Positions 1 to 8,317 of a stretch of 64,000 nt of DNA are shown one piece after another (within the stretch, counting starts at the first letter, position 1; each line of letters opens with the position of its first letter). Origin of the DNA: Metallumcola ferriviriculae (GTDB lineage Bacteria > Bacillota > JADQBR01). The stretch covers positions 2,828,501-2,892,500 of the forward strand of contig NZ_CP121694.1 in assembly GCF_035573695.1 (NCBI RefSeq), given 5' to 3'. A program made the translations under genes and the position numbers. The notes under the pieces were generated by a model. It was not told where the DNA came from and searched no databases. It saw only the letters and a program-made list of their open reading frames with translations.

Positions 1-75
1 TAGAACTCCCAAATAATGCGGCTAGGCAATAATTATCGGCTAAATGTTTAACTAATTACTATTACTAGACTATTA

Positions 76-1485
76 CTAGCAATCTAATTTTAATTTTTCA
101 ACCATTATATCACGGGTGGCTGTCTTACCGTAGCTGCTTCGGGCACGAACCCAGAAAATCAGTCCCACCAGTGCCCAACCACCGGCGATAGCCCATTCAT
201 ATGGCCACACCAGGGCTGCTGGCATTCCCGGCAAATATAGCAGTACAAACATTAAAGAAAGAAGCGACGCACCTACTCCTACCACCTTACCGTAAGATAC
301 CGTGAAGGGGCGCTCCATTTCAGGTTCCTTATATCTCAAGACAAGGAAGGACACGGATACCAAAAGGTATGCCAGTACAATACTCAATCCGCCTGCATCA
401 ACAAGCCAGACCAACATCTTACGCCCGAAAAATGGCGCTATTGAAGAAAGAAGACCAATCATCAATATGGCATTAGTGGGCGTCTTAAACTTAGGATGCA
501 GTTTGCCCAAGAAACCGGGCAGCATCTTGGCTTCAGCCATGGCATAGATAGCCCGGCTGCCGCCCACATAAAAGGCGTTCCAACTGGTAAGAATACCGCC
601 AATACCGCCAAGCACCATAATCTTGCCCCAAAACGGCGAACCAAAGACTGCGGCCATGGAATCAGCAGTAGCCAAACTGGTTTCTGCCAGCTGAGAAGCG
701 GTCAGTGCCCTAGATACGCCAAGGATAATCAGGATATACCAAGCAGCAGCTAATATTACCGATAAAATTAACAGTTTACCAATCATATTATATGGCAGGT
801 CAATTTCTTCTGCTGCCTGGGGAATAACATCAAAACCCACGAACATAAAAGGTGTCATTATTACCACGGCGAAAATTCCTTTGGCGCCGCCAAACAGCAG
901 TGGCTGCATATGGGCTGTACTGCCGTTAACGAAACCACCGGTAATGAACAAAAGGCCTACTACTCCGATAATTAAAGTAAACACCAACTGAACAAAGGCA
1001 GCCATCTTAACACCGATATAATTAACATAAGTCATTAATAATGATCCGGCTACACCAACTAATGCCCAGGTCAGATATACGTCCCAGCCGGCAATGTTCC
1101 ACAAAAATACTTTTTGATAATTCGGAACCAAGTAATCTACTACCGTTGGCAGGGCCACCGCTTCGAATGCTACCACCGAAACGTAACCCAGAATAATCGC
1201 CCAGGTAGCCACAAAAGACCAGTTAGCACCCAAGCCGCGGAAGGTGAAGACATGCTCCCCCCCGACAAATGGCATTGCTGCGGTTAGTTCAGAGTAAGTC
1301 AATCCTACTAGAGCCACCATTAGTCCGCCGATGGCAAAAGCAATCATTGCACCCACTGAACCAGCAGTTTTAACCCAAGTACCAGCCAGTACCACCCAAC
1401 CCCAGCCAATCATAGCACCGAAAGCAAGCACCAAAACATCTTTACGAGACAACACCCTTACTAATTGGTTATCATTTTCATGCAA
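76..1485 (-). CDS. APC-family amino acid permease
   Basis: A cytoplasmic-membrane amino-acid/polyamine transporter of the APC superfamily. The protein of about 469 residues is almost entirely hydrophobic, with about 12 membrane segments; the first runs through LAFGAMIGWGWVVLAG, the glycine-rich substrate-contact helix typical of the family. It ends in a short basic tail. The frame is open from 1503, but the first TTG there sits inside the Shine-Dalgarno sequence; GAGGAGG is followed after 9 nt by an in-frame TTG at 1485, which I take as the start. It lies 193 bp downstream of the GabT-type gene on the same strand, so uptake of the amino acid that the aminotransferase consumes is a reasonable inference. 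The substrate is not readable from sequence. Confidence 0.85.
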   Translation of the reverse strand: MHENDNQLVRVLSRKDVLVLAFGAMIGWGWVVLAGTWVKTAGSVGAMIAFAIGGLMVALVGLTYSELTAAMPFVGGEHVFTFRGLGANWSFVATWAIILGYVSVVAFEAVALPTVVDYLVPNYQKVFLWNIAGWDVYLTWALVGVAGSLLMTYVNYIGVKMAAFVQLVFTLIIGVVGLLFITGGFVNGSTAHMQPLLFGGAKGIFAVVIMTPFMFVGFDVIPQAAEEIDLPYNMIGKLLILSVILAAAWYILIILGVSRALTASQLAETSLATADSMAAVFGSPFWGKIMVLGGIGGILTSWNAFYVGGSRAIYAMAEAKMLPGFLGKLHPKFKTPTNAILMIGLLSSIAPFFGRKMLVWLVDAGGLSIVLAYLLVSVSFLVLRYKEPEMERPFTVSYGKVVGVGASLLSLMFVLLYLPGMPAALVWPYEWAIAGGWALVGLIFWVRARSSYGKTATRDIMVEKLKLDC

Positions 1486-1583
1486 ATCTACCAACCTCCT
1501 CAAATGATGAATTTCTTATCTGTCTATGTCTATCTATTTAGAATATTTTTACAAATGCAGTGCCGGTTTGCTTACTTGAGCCC

Positions 1584-1618
1584 GGCATCGGGGGTGGCTA
1601 ACCACCCCCTGCCTAGCC
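1584..1618 (-). other. GC-rich hairpin between gabT and permease gene
   Basis: An inverted repeat GGGGGTGG/CCACCCCC with a four-base loop lies between the aminotransferase gene and the permease gene. It has no U-tract behind it in either direction, so it does not look like an ordinary intrinsic terminator. It may act as an mRNA-stability or processing element inside a gabT-permease transcript. This is inference. Confidence 0.4.
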
Positions 1619-1678
1619 AGCTGCAAAATGCAAAATATCTTGTGCGGACGATTTAGCCGCCAGCTACTGCATTAACCT

Positions 1679-3004
1679 TTAGGCGTTTATCTGAAAAGCT
1701 TTTTCCAGAATATCCAATCCTTCATCCACTTGGTCGTCAGTAATCACCAGCGGCGTAAGGAAGCGAATTACGTTGCCATAAATACCGGCAGTCATGGTAA
1801 TTAAGCCGTTTTCATAGCAGGTCTGAGCAATCTTACCGGTGAGCTCTTTGTCCGGTTCCTTAGTGGCACGGTCCTTAACCAATTCAATGGCCACCATCGC
1901 TCCGAGACCCCGAACATCACCAATAGCCGGGTATTTTTCCTGCATCTGTCTTAGGCGCCCCATCATGCGTTCACCAATTGCAGTTGAACGCTGTATAAGT
2001 TTCTCCCGTTCTATCTTCTTGATAACTTCCAATGCGGCTACGCATGATAGCGGATTACCGCCGAAGGTACCGCCAATTTCGCCAGGTGCCGGTGCGTCCA
2101 TCACTTCTGCCCGACCGGTCACTGCACTGAGCGGCATGCCGCTGGCGAGGGATTTGGACATGGTAATCAAATCCGGTTCCACTCCGAAGTGCTCAATGGC
2201 AAACATGCTGCCGGTACGACCAAAGCCCGCTTGTACCTCGTCAGAAATGTAAAGAATATCGTTCTTTTCACAAATTTTCTTAATGCCTTGGATAAACTCT
2301 TTAGGCGGTACGATGAAGCCGCCTTCCCCTTGGACCGGCTCAGCAATAAGAGCAGCCACGTGCTCAGCGGGGAATTCAGCCACAAAAAAGCGTTCCAGGT
2401 GTTCCACGCAGTGCAAACCGCACTCGGGATAAGTAGAATTAAAGGAACACCGATAACAGTTGGCTGACGGAATTTTATAGGTTTCCGGTGCGAAAGGCCC
2501 AAAACCAAATTTATAAGGTTTGACTTTGCTAGTTAGGGACATCGTCATTAAGGTACGACCGTGAAATGCTGACTCTAAGGAAATCAGGCCCATCCGTCCG
2601 GTATATTTGCGAGCTATCTTGACGGCGTTTTCCACGGCTTCAGCACCGCTATTGGCCATCATCGTCTTCTTGGCAAAATCCCCCGGGGTGATTTCCGCAA
2701 GTTTTTGAGCCAGCTTGATATATGGCTCATACATGTTAACGTGAAAACAAGAATGAAGAAACTTCTCTGCCTGTTCCTTGACGACATTGACCACTTCGTC
2801 AGGACAATGACCTACATTTAGAACCCCAATGCCGGCAGCAAAATCGATAAATTCGTTTCCGTCAACATCGGTTATTACTGCGCCCTTGCCCTTTTCAATA
2901 AATACTGGAGTTACATTTCCCGGACCCCTTGCGACAAATTCCTGACGTAATTTCATTAATTCCTGTGATCTAGGCCCCGGCACTTCTGTGACTATTTTCG
3001 ACAT
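1679..3004 (-). CDS. gabT: Class-III aminotransferase, 4-aminobutyrate aminotransferase type
   Basis: A PLP enzyme that would transfer an omega-amino group, probably from 4-aminobutyrate or a related amino acid, to 2-oxoglutarate, giving a semialdehyde and glutamate in the cytoplasm. The 441-residue length is usual for fold-type I class-III enzymes. Visible landmarks are the N-terminal FIDFAAGIGVLNVGH, the cofactor region MMANSGAEAVENAVK, ISDEVQAGFGRTG near residue 255, and the PLP lysine in MSKSLASGMP. A cysteine-rich stretch (CYRCSF...CGLHC) around residues 177-193 is a feature of the clostridial GabT subgroup. The ATG follows AAGGAGG by a good spacing. Ornithine or beta-alanine aminotransferase are alternatives. 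It lies upstream of the APC permease and may share its transcript. Confidence 0.85.
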   Translation of the reverse strand: MSKIVTEVPGPRSQELMKLRQEFVARGPGNVTPVFIEKGKGAVITDVDGNEFIDFAAGIGVLNVGHCPDEVVNVVKEQAEKFLHSCFHVNMYEPYIKLAQKLAEITPGDFAKKTMMANSGAEAVENAVKIARKYTGRMGLISLESAFHGRTLMTMSLTSKVKPYKFGFGPFAPETYKIPSANCYRCSFNSTYPECGLHCVEHLERFFVAEFPAEHVAALIAEPVQGEGGFIVPPKEFIQGIKKICEKNDILYISDEVQAGFGRTGSMFAIEHFGVEPDLITMSKSLASGMPLSAVTGRAEVMDAPAPGEIGGTFGGNPLSCVAALEVIKKIEREKLIQRSTAIGERMMGRLRQMQEKYPAIGDVRGLGAMVAIELVKDRATKEPDKELTGKIAQTCYENGLITMTAGIYGNVIRFLTPLVITDDQVDEGLDILEKAFQINA

Positions 3005-3382
3005 TATTCATCAATCCTCCTTCGAAATTTTGTTTCGAATAATCAATATATTGACAAAAGTTCATGCCTTGCGGCATTAAATACCCACATATATAGGAAA
3101 TTATCCCAGGCCTATAATTTCTTATATATTTATTAAGAAAATCGATCTCATCGCCTTCGGCGCATTAAGGTAATCACTTTTCACTCCCCTCGTTTGAATA
3201 TTTATAATATTATATAAAATATAAAAGGTCACCCACTATAAGTGCAATAATAGTGCCAGCGCCAACGCTGCCTGCCATAAAATATTAGTGGGTAAGTCAA
3301 GGAGCAAAACGGAGCATAACAGAGCTAACGCAATGTATACAATATTCAAACATTTAGAATCTGCAAGCGGAAAATAGATTAC

Positions 3383-3415
3383 TGCCCTGACGCATTTAAT
3401 TAATGCGCCAGGGCA
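3383..3415 (+). terminator. Hairpin with plus-strand T run
   Basis: TGCCCTG-A-CGCATT and its complement AATGCG-C-CAGGGCA form a long stem interrupted by one mismatch, followed on the plus strand by TTTT. No plus-strand gene precedes it, so it is either a backup terminator after dctM or a relic. Confidence 0.4.
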
Positions 3416-3446
3416 TTTTAACAAACGTGCTCGCGGTTATTCGAGC

Positions 3447-3474
3447 AAAAAAGAACCCCGAGGTTAACTCGGGG
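3447..3474 (-). terminator. Intrinsic terminator after dctM
   Basis: Read on the minus strand, just past the dctM stop codon, CCCCGAG/CTCGGGG closes a five-base loop and is followed by TTCTTTTTT. This is a standard rho-independent terminator ending the TRAP operon. Confidence 0.8.
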
Positions 3475-3490
3475 CAAGAAAGTATATTTA

Positions 3491-4906
3491 TTATAGGAGG
3501 TTAAGCAAAAATAGGCTGATTCCCGGTACATAGGTGACCAATGCCAGACCGACTATGACCGCTAAAAGCCACGGCAGCGCCGCTCGGGTCACCGTTAATA
3601 GCGGCATACCCGTCAAGCCGCTGGCCACATAGAGGTTTAGCCCCACGGGCGGTGTAATCATACCGACTTCCATATTTACCACCATGACGATACCGAAGTG
3701 AATGGGGTCAATACCCAATTTCATGGCCACCGGGTAGAGAATGGGCGCCAAAATGGTAATCATGGCCGTAGGTTCCATAAACTGCCCGGCAACGAACAAC
3801 AATACGTTAACGATTAAGAGGAATATCATTGGTCCCACGTTCCAGGCTACTATCAGCTCGGCAATTGCGTGAGGAATCCGTTCCAAAGTCAGGATATGCG
3901 CAAACAGCATGGCCATACTGATAATAAAGAATAGCATTGATGTAGTTTTAGCCGCCTCAACTAAAGTCTTACCGAAGTCTTTAATCTTGAGGTCCTTATG
4001 GATAAATAGGCCGACTATCAGTCCCAGCATTACGGCCACGGCAGCGGATTCAGTAGGGGTAAATACCCCGCTATAGATACCGCCGATGACGATGATAGGT
4101 AAGGATAAGCTCCAGATGGAATCCTTCAACGCTGTCATCCGTTCCTGGGATGAGGCCTTCTCAGAGCGCTGAAAGTTTTTTTTGCGAGCAATATAGAAAC
4201 TGACAACAGATAACAGCACCGCCAACATAATACCAGGCACAATACCTGCCAAGAACAATTTACCAACGGATTGGTCCACAGTAACCCCGTAAACTATCAT
4301 GGGAATGCTTGGTGGTATCAAAATTCCCAATGAGCCGGCAGTCGAAATAGAACCGACTGCGTAGTCTTTATCATAGCCGTGGTCAATCATGGCCGGGATC
4401 ATGATGCCGCCGATGGCAACCACAGTGGCTGGTGATGACCCGGAAATTGCTGCAAATAAGGCACAGGCAAAGATTCCCGCAATGGACAACCCGCCGGGAA
4501 TATGGCCCACCCAGGTATTAGTCAGTTTAATCAACCTTTTGGCAACACCGCCGGTAGTGAAAATATTACCAGCCAGCACGAAAAAGGGAATGGCCATCAA
4601 GGGAAAAGTGTCTAAGCCGGAAAATATCTTCTGCGCCATGTTAGGCAGCGGATCTGTGGTAAAAAAGTAAATAGAGAATAACGACGCAATACCTAGAGAA
4701 ACCGCAATAGGCATACCCAAGAGCAAACAAGCAAATAACATGGCGAAAACTGCCAGACCCATATTACCGGTCTGCATTGCATAAATAACGCCAAATACGC
4801 AGATACCAACAAAAATTAGCGATATTATCCGTCCCGCAGGGGAACCGGGTTTGCCCTGACCGGGCATATTCTGATGTTCTAATTGTTTATCCAGGGTTAA
4901 ATCCAT
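3491..4906 (-). CDS. dctM: TRAP transporter large permease subunit DctM
   Basis: The large membrane subunit of a tripartite ATP-independent periplasmic (TRAP) transporter. It uses an ion gradient to import an organic acid delivered by the DctP-type binding protein. The 471 residues hold about 12-13 membrane segments. Family landmarks are FACLLLGMPIAVSLGIASL, AISGSSPATVVAIGGIMIPAM near residues 154-174 and a glycine/proline-rich GILIPPSIPMIVYG. A charged N-terminal stretch of about 25 residues precedes the first helix. The ATG overlaps the dctQ stop codon by one base, indicating translational coupling. The substrate cannot be read from sequence; C4-dicarboxylates are the default guess only. 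Confidence 0.92.
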   Translation of the reverse strand: MDLTLDKQLEHQNMPGQGKPGSPAGRIISLIFVGICVFGVIYAMQTGNMGLAVFAMLFACLLLGMPIAVSLGIASLFSIYFFTTDPLPNMAQKIFSGLDTFPLMAIPFFVLAGNIFTTGGVAKRLIKLTNTWVGHIPGGLSIAGIFACALFAAISGSSPATVVAIGGIMIPAMIDHGYDKDYAVGSISTAGSLGILIPPSIPMIVYGVTVDQSVGKLFLAGIVPGIMLAVLLSVVSFYIARKKNFQRSEKASSQERMTALKDSIWSLSLPIIVIGGIYSGVFTPTESAAVAVMLGLIVGLFIHKDLKIKDFGKTLVEAAKTTSMLFFIISMAMLFAHILTLERIPHAIAELIVAWNVGPMIFLLIVNVLLFVAGQFMEPTAMITILAPILYPVAMKLGIDPIHFGIVMVVNMEVGMITPPVGLNLYVASGLTGMPLLTVTRAALPWLLAVIVGLALVTYVPGISLFLLNLL

Positions 4907-5409
4907 CAGTGCCCACCCGCTTTCTTACCCATTTCTTCTGTCGGGGTCTTTATCACTTTAACTGCTTCCTGAAGAAATCGTAAGGTCATCAGCGAAAAAC
5001 CAATGGGTATGATGGAAATGGGAATGGTCAAGGGAATTTCCATTTCCGGGGTGACCTGACCAAATGCGGCAATGACACCCACCTGCTTTACACCTAAATA
5101 AGCAACGATTAAACAAAAGAACGCACTAATCAATAAAGTAGTGGTGCTTACCACCTTTTGTACTCCATAAGGGAACTTTTCCACCAAAATGTCCACACCG
5201 ATATGCACCTTATCCCTTACACCGATAGACGCACCAATGAAGCCAACAAAAATCAATAAATAAATGGTGACCTCGTAAGAAGAACCCAAACTGGTTTCAA
5301 ATACATAACGTAAGACTGTTTCAATAAATGTAATGGCTGTGGCAACTCCCAGGGCAATTGCTACCAGAAATTCTTCTATCCTGCTGAGTATTTTGTCAAA
5401 AAGCGCCAT
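4906..5409 (-). CDS. dctQ: TRAP transporter small permease subunit DctQ
   Basis: The small membrane subunit of the TRAP transporter, which pairs with DctM in the membrane. It has about four membrane helices, and the DctQ signature region ETVLRYVFETSLGSSYEVT lies near residues 30-50. The frame is open up to 5481, but the upstream part reads through the terminator region. ATG at 5409 follows AGAGGTG by a proper spacing and gives a normal 167-residue DctQ, so I place the start there. It is coupled to dctM by a one-base overlap and separated from dctP by a terminator hairpin. Confidence 0.9.
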   Translation of the reverse strand: MALFDKILSRIEEFLVAIALGVATAITFIETVLRYVFETSLGSSYEVTIYLLIFVGFIGASIGVRDKVHIGVDILVEKFPYGVQKVVSTTTLLISAFFCLIVAYLGVKQVGVIAAFGQVTPEMEIPLTIPISIIPIGFSLMTLRFLQEAVKVIKTPTEEMGKKAGGH

Positions 5410-5455
5410 AACGTCACCTCTCTTTCTACCAAATACACCCGACCAGCAGCGTAAG

Positions 5456-5497
5456 TTTTTTTTAAAAAAGGGGCCTCTCAAATAAGAAGCCCCTTTA
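5456..5497 (-). terminator. Terminator between dctP and dctQ
   Basis: Directly after the dctP stop codon on the minus strand, AAAGGGGC and GCCCCTTT form a stem followed by a run of six T. Since dctQM lie immediately downstream with no clear promoter of their own, it probably acts as a partial terminator that keeps the binding protein in excess over the membrane subunits. Confidence 0.75.
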
Positions 5498-5505
5498 AAA
5501 ACTAA

Positions 5506-6564
5506 CTAGTCACGCAGAGCTTTAACTGCTTCAATTAGGTCGGAACCCACTATATCTTCGAAGTCATCATAAACCTTATCTGTCGCTTCCATCCACGCCT
5601 TCTTCTCGTCCGGAGTTAATTCATGGATTTCTTCAAGGGTACCGTCTGCTTTAATCTTATCAAGGGCTTCGCCATTAATTCTTTCACCGTTATCCCGTAC
5701 CCATTGGGTAGTTTCATCCAGAGCTTTTTCCAGTCCGGCACGCACATCTTCCGGCAGGCCTTCCCAGAATTCGGAATTAGTGATTACTGCGTAACCCAGG
5801 TATCCGTGGTTACTAAGAGTCATATACTTCTGTACTTCGTGAAATTTCTTGGAGTAAATATTGGACAGGGTATTTTCCTGACCGTCAATAACGCCCTGCT
5901 CCAACGCGCTGTAAACTTCACTGAAGGGCATGGGAGTGGGGTTAGCATTTAAGGCCTTGAACTGAGCTTCCAAAACTTCACTAGACATGACACGGAAACT
6001 CTTACCTTCGAAATCTTTAGGCATATAAAGCGGCTGGTCGTCTAAGCTCATCTGCTTAAAACCGTTATCCCACATAGCCAAACCTAAGAGCTGCTTATCC
6101 TTTAACATGTTAAACAACTTGCCGCCAATTTCTGGGCTTTCCATCGCTTCCTGTACCTTCTCAGTACTGGGAAAAGCAAACGGGAAGTCAAAAATGGTCC
6201 ATTCAGGGAAAAGTTTAGAAACCTTGGATGTTGCCGGAGCAGCCATCTGCACGTTATTCTGCTGGATTGCTGATAGGACGTCGTTATCATTATATAACTG
6301 AGAGTTAGGGAATACCTGTACATCTACTTTACCATCGGTATATTCCTCAGCCTTTTCTTCAAACATTACCGCAGCTTGTCCCTTGGGAGTGTTTTCAGCA
6401 ACTACATGGGAAAACTTGATGACAATCTTTTCTTGCTTCGCCGCCTTGTCCCCTTCGCCACCATTATCTGCCGCCGGTTGCTCCGAACGGGCACCACACC
6501 CAGCAACCAAAGAACCAACCAGCAACATTACCACTACCAACAACGTGACCTTCTTAAACTTCAT
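5506..6564 (-). CDS. dctP: TRAP transporter substrate-binding lipoprotein DctP
   Basis: The extracytoplasmic solute-binding protein of the TRAP system. The 352 residues begin with a lipoprotein signal (basic start, hydrophobic run, lipobox LVAGC with Cys at about residue 23), followed by a charged linker and the DctP fold: IKFSHVVAENTPKGQAA near residue 50, and the conserved region FRVMSSEVLEAQFKALNANPTPMPFSEVYSALEQGVIDGQENTLSN. The conserved Arg in the FRVM strand that salt-bridges substrate carboxylates is present, consistent with an organic-acid ligand. The protein would be anchored outside the membrane by its lipidated Cys. It is first in the dctPQM operon. RBS GAGG lies just upstream of the ATG. 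Confidence 0.93.
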   Translation of the reverse strand: MKFKKVTLLVVVMLLVGSLVAGCGARSEQPAADNGGEGDKAAKQEKIVIKFSHVVAENTPKGQAAVMFEEKAEEYTDGKVDVQVFPNSQLYNDNDVLSAIQQNNVQMAAPATSKVSKLFPEWTIFDFPFAFPSTEKVQEAMESPEIGGKLFNMLKDKQLLGLAMWDNGFKQMSLDDQPLYMPKDFEGKSFRVMSSEVLEAQFKALNANPTPMPFSEVYSALEQGVIDGQENTLSNIYSKKFHEVQKYMTLSNHGYLGYAVITNSEFWEGLPEDVRAGLEKALDETTQWVRDNGERINGEALDKIKADGTLEEIHELTPDEKKAWMEATDKVYDDFEDIVGSDLIEAVKALRD

Positions 6565-6784
6565 TAAAAAACCTCCTCAATATTATGATTTCTCAGACAA
6601 TTATGTCTATGACAATAATCTATCATTATCCAAGTTTTCTGAAAACAATTTCACCATATTGGTCTTTTTGTTTTTTATGGTCATTGGTAAATAGCAAAAC
6701 TTATCGTAAATGGGATAAACTTTTGTACCATTACAACTGCGGTTTCATAGTATGGATTAAAGAAAACTACTTAGGGGGATATTT

Positions 6785-7363
6785 ATGAACGAAGAAAAAA
6801 AGCGAGTATTTGAGAATAGCGTAAGACAGACCCCTCCGTCTCCGTCACAATGCAGCGGTATCCTATATACCATTACCCCGGGTGATACTCTTTTCATCCT
6901 ATCCACACGCTTCGGTACTCCCTTAAGGGACATCATTGCAGCAAATCCCCAAATAGATGACCCAAATGCCGTGGTACCCGGGCAAAGAGTATGCATTCCG
7001 CTGCCTCCGCCACCGCAAACATGCAGTGGTTTTTATCTCACCGTTTCCGCCGGCGATACGCTGGTACAAATTTCCCAACGTTTTGGGGTGCGGCTTGTTG
7101 ACATTCTTATAGCCAACCCTCAGATAGTCAATCCGGAAGTGATTTTCGCCAGACAAACAATCTGCATACCCATACCCCCGCCGGCAGACATACCTTGTTC
7201 AGGTTTCTTTTACACTGTTAAGCAGGGAGAAACCCTCAACCAAATCTCTGCCCGCTTCAATGTAACGGTAAGAGAAATCTTTGCGGCCAATCCGCAGATT
7301 GTCGACCCGGGCAAAATATTTGCCGGCCAGAAAATCTGCATACCGAGCCAGGAGAACTCGTAA
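6785..7363 (+). CDS. Triple LysM-domain protein
   Basis: A 192-residue protein made of three LysM domains in tandem after a short charged N-terminus of about 22 residues. Each unit starts at a Cys-Ser-Gly and has the pattern TV..GDTL..IS.RF...(I)...NPQI.DP..I..GQ.ICIP; they lie at about residues 23-73, 78-130 and 137-188, joined by proline-rich linkers. LysM domains bind N-acetylglucosamine polymers, so peptidoglycan or spore-cortex binding is expected. There is no classical signal peptide, as in many clostridial LysM proteins and spore-coat assembly proteins. Cysteines recur at the start and near the end of each unit and could pair. RBS AGGGGGAT precedes the ATG. It is one of few plus-strand genes here. 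Confidence 0.88.
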   Translation: MNEEKKRVFENSVRQTPPSPSQCSGILYTITPGDTLFILSTRFGTPLRDIIAANPQIDDPNAVVPGQRVCIPLPPPPQTCSGFYLTVSAGDTLVQISQRFGVRLVDILIANPQIVNPEVIFARQTICIPIPPPADIPCSGFFYTVKQGETLNQISARFNVTVREIFAANPQIVDPGKIFAGQKICIPSQENS

Positions 7364-7404
7364 GAAATTAAGATTATTTTTTAAAAAATTAATCAAAGTC
7401 TTTT

Positions 7405-7433
7405 GAAATAGCTAGGGTAAAAGCTATCTTTTT
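7405..7433 (+). terminator. Terminator after the LysM gene
   Basis: ATAGCT/AGCTAT with an eight-base loop is followed by CTTTTT on the plus strand, 45 bp beyond the LysM stop codon. The stem is short, so the terminator is probably weak. Confidence 0.6.
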
Positions 7434-7446
7434 CCATCTACTGCCA

Positions 7447-7497
7447 ACATATAGTTAAGCCTGTTTGTGAACAATACAAACAGGCTTAACTATATGT
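7447..7497. repeat. Perfect 22-bp inverted repeat
   Basis: Two 22-base arms (7447-7468 and 7476-7497) are exact reverse complements around a 7-base loop. There is no U-tract, so it is not a typical terminator. It lies between the LysM terminator and the DUF1657 gene. It could be a miniature mobile element remnant or a very stable RNA hairpin in the leader of the next gene. Confidence 0.7.
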
Positions 7498-7558
7498 CAA
7501 TAGAGCTGCTGCCTGTCAGCATCCCTATTCTGATTTATAAAAAAAAGGAGGTGAAGGC

Positions 7559-7825
7559 ATGACCGTAGGCCAACAACTTCACCAAACATTAGGTATGTTA
7601 AGAACTGCCGGAGGGCAGCTGCAGACCTATTCCCTGCAGACCATGGACCCCCAGGCAAAGCAGTTTTATAACAGCTGCAGTCAACAGCTGGAACAGATGG
7701 TTAATGACCTGTCCAATCGGGTCAATTATGTAGAACAACAGGAACCAACCTACAAGGTCAACGAAATGGCTCAACAGCAGGCCGCACAAAACCAAAATCA
7801 ACAGCAATCCCAACGACAACCTTAA
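7559..7825 (+). CDS. DUF1657 family protein
   Basis: A small 88-residue protein matching the DUF1657 family of spore-forming Firmicutes. The recognisable pattern is an N-terminal MTVGQQLHQTLGMLRTA, then SLQTMDPQAKQFY, then an alpha-helical segment ending in YVEQQEPTYK. The C-terminal 20 residues are almost all Gln, Asn and Ala and look disordered. In Bacilli, members often sit beside spoVA-type genes and are linked to spores, but no molecular function is known; here no spoVA gene is adjacent. The start is clear: AGGAGGTGAAGGC directly precedes the ATG. Its stop codon overlaps the stop codon of the convergent minus-strand gene. Confidence 0.8.
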   Translation: MTVGQQLHQTLGMLRTAGGQLQTYSLQTMDPQAKQFYNSCSQQLEQMVNDLSNRVNYVEQQEPTYKVNEMAQQQAAQNQNQQQSQRQP

Positions 7826-8286
7826 ACAAATTTACCGCCTTGAAAAGCAATCAGTTTGATTGCCTTTCTCTTTTTGTTGGGGTGACAGTAAAGTATAAGC
7901 ATAGCACCGCCGGAAAAATCCGCCTGAAGAGGAAGCTGTAAAGCCCAAAGACCAGTGAGCAGCGCACCCAAAGCCACGCCTGTCCCTACCCCGGTAAATG
8001 CGGCAGCATAGGGTCCTGCTGCCGCCAAAGGCAAAAGCAAAGGCGGGCTAACTTCACCTAACGCGACCAAGAAAAATAACAGTCCTAAAAGGATCGCACC
8101 TATCAAGCCGCCAACCAAAGTCCAACGCAATTCTCGGGCGGTAAGAAATATTTCATGCTTTATTTGCTCCTCATAATTCCCGGTTAAATCGGTAACCATC
8201 CCATCGCTGATATCCTCTCCTGCCAGCAATTCTACCGTTTGCATGGCTTGATTATTCTCGGGAAAAATTGATACTACTTTAACCAT
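7822..8286 (-). CDS. Small membrane protein of unknown function
   Basis: A 154-residue protein I do not recognise. The first 50 residues form a soluble alpha/beta region (VKVVSIFPENNQAMQTVELL) that resembles the first half of a ferredoxin-like or general-stress-17M-like fold. Two or three membrane segments follow (about residues 58-80 and 85-115, rich in Gly, Ala and Leu), then a short soluble tail containing AMLILYCHPNKKRKAIKLI. This soluble-membrane-soluble layout resembles small membrane proteins that respond to stress, but that is only a resemblance. The ATG follows GAGAG. The stop codon overlaps that of the convergent DUF1657 gene, leaving no room for a terminator between them. Confidence 0.6.
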   Translation of the reverse strand: MVKVVSIFPENNQAMQTVELLAGEDISDGMVTDLTGNYEEQIKHEIFLTARELRWTLVGGLIGAILLGLLFFLVALGEVSPPLLLPLAAAGPYAAAFTGVGTGVALGALLTGLWALQLPLQADFSGGAMLILYCHPNKKRKAIKLIAFQGGKFV

Positions 8287-8317
8287 TCTCTCACCCCGCC
8301 AAAACTGTTAGATTGTT

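Larger units (their letters stand above)
3005..3490. other. Intergenic stretch with two hairpins and no convincing gene
   Basis: This 486-bp stretch separates dctM from gabT. Its dctM-proximal part holds a terminator (3447-3474) and a second hairpin (3383-3415). The gabT-proximal half is very A+T-rich and presumably holds the gabT promoter, but no clear -35/-10 pair was found. A 62-codon minus-strand frame (3236-3424) starts inside the second hairpin, lacks a ribosome site, and is not called. Confidence 0.5.

Noticed and set aside
3236-3424. A 62-codon hydrophobic minus-strand reading frame
   Set aside because: It begins inside a hairpin, has no ribosome site and no family-like sequence; the hydrophobic run can come from the A+T-rich DNA.
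7471-7500. The 22-bp inverted repeat as a terminator
   Set aside because: No T-run follows it on either strand, and a separate weak terminator already follows the LysM gene.
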